Source of the DNA: Planctomycetota bacterium
GTDB taxonomy: Bacteria > Planctomycetota > Brocadiia > SM23-32
Length of the DNA: 6,620 bases
NCBI GenBank assembly: GCA_018400625.1
Contig: JAGYMJ010000174.1
Span: forward strand, 1 to 6,620
Direction: 5' to 3'
How positions within the stretch are numbered: position 1 is the stretch's first letter; each line of letters opens with the position of its first letter. Under the pieces are notes generated by a model. It was not told the origin of the DNA. It did no database searches and saw only the letters and a list, made by a program, of their open reading frames with translations. Below are positions 6,247-6,620 of the stretch, piece after piece. Both the position numbers and the translations under genes were made by a program.

Positions 6247-6620
6247 ATGATCAATCAAGAAAACAGCAATGGTCGCTCTGACGACCACGAACATGAGCAT
6301 GTAGGTTCCCTGCAAACACGTCTGGTCATCACATTGATCGGCGGTCTGCTTATAATAAACAGTTTTATTGCCGATCATTTATTCTTTGCCGGGCAGGAAG
6401 AAATAGGCTCTATAAGCGCACTGATCGGTGCTATTATAGTCGGCGCACCGATCATTATCGGCGGTTTCAAGGAGATGAGCCGTGGTCGGATGCATATGTC
6501 AACCCTGGTAGCAGTAGCCGTGCTTGCCGCGTTCGTTTTGGCGGACTACAGGGTGGCCGGCATCGTGGCCTTTTTCATGCTGATTGCGACTTTGATCGAG
6601 GAACAGACCGCCGCAGGCGC
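6247..6620 (+). CDS. P1B-type heavy-metal-translocating ATPase, N-terminal part
   Basis: This is the first 124 codons of an open frame that continues past the window. After a polar start comes a His/Asp/Glu cluster DDHEHEHVG (12-20), a plausible metal-binding stretch. Hydrophobic segments follow near 25-47, 55-73, 85-99 and 102-117. The sequence MSTLVAVAVLAAF (84-96) and then FFMLIATLIEEQTAAG (109-124) match the second membrane pair and the E-(x)-T-xx-GA region of P1B ATPases, which pump Cu, Zn, Cd, Pb or Co out of the cytoplasm. No CxxC-type HMA domain is seen before the first segment. The CPx metal site, DKTGT phosphorylation motif and ATP domain all lie beyond the edge, so metal specificity cannot be given. 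The start is supported by AGGAAA six bases upstream. Confidence 0.75.
   Translation, partial: MINQENSNGRSDDHEHEHVGSLQTRLVITLIGGLLIINSFIADHLFFAGQEEIGSISALIGAIIVGAPIIIGGFKEMSRGRMHMSTLVAVAVLAAFVLADYRVAGIVAFFMLIATLIEEQTAAG

Noticed and set aside
1..6620. CRISPR array, tRNA, rRNA, prophage or transposase
   Set aside because: No regularly spaced repeats, cloverleaf-like segments, ribosomal RNA text or transposase/integrase motifs were seen.

Overview
The window is a bacterial chromosomal segment with every recognisable gene on the + strand. It holds about 0.5 kb of non-coding DNA, an ABC-2 type membrane permease, three consecutive SPFH-domain (band 7; HflK/HflC type) genes, and the first 124 codons of a P1B-type heavy-metal ATPase that runs off the right edge. 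The organism cannot be named from this sequence. The permease, the multi-membrane-segment SPFH protein and the HflK-like protein resemble families I associate with Planctomycetota and related PVC or candidate-phylum bacteria. The domain inside the permease resembles a repeat seen in surface proteins of such lineages. This placement is from memory and was not searched.

Layout: 1-511 has no convincing gene. It contains an AT-rich patch with a 13-bp direct repeat (64-130), a UUCG-loop hairpin (213-226), a strong rho-independent terminator (259-278) and a weak sigma70-like promoter (381-410). The permease gene (512-1807) has about eight membrane segments. Its large loop before the last segment carries an inserted beta-sandwich-like domain of the carboxypeptidase-regulatory/CnaB type. 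After an 84-bp gap come an HflK-type protein of 660 residues with seven predicted membrane segments (1892-3874), an HflC-type protein (3871-4935, overlapping by ATGA) and a more ordinary HflK-type protein (4950-6188, 14-bp gap). The P1B ATPase starts at 6247 after a 58-bp gap with no terminator.

How they may work together: in E. coli, HflK and HflC form a large membrane-anchored cage that encloses the FtsH protease and modulates it. Here there are two different HflK-type subunits around one HflC-type subunit, with no ftsH in view, so a three-component SPFH assembly is the natural inference. The tight spacing with the metal ATPase suggests co-transcription and perhaps a role in organising or quality-controlling membrane transport proteins. 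The permease may belong to the same unit or be independent. No ABC ATPase gene is visible next to it. The main points of interest are the HflK-HflC-HflK arrangement, the polytopic SPFH protein, and the surface-protein domain inside a permease loop.
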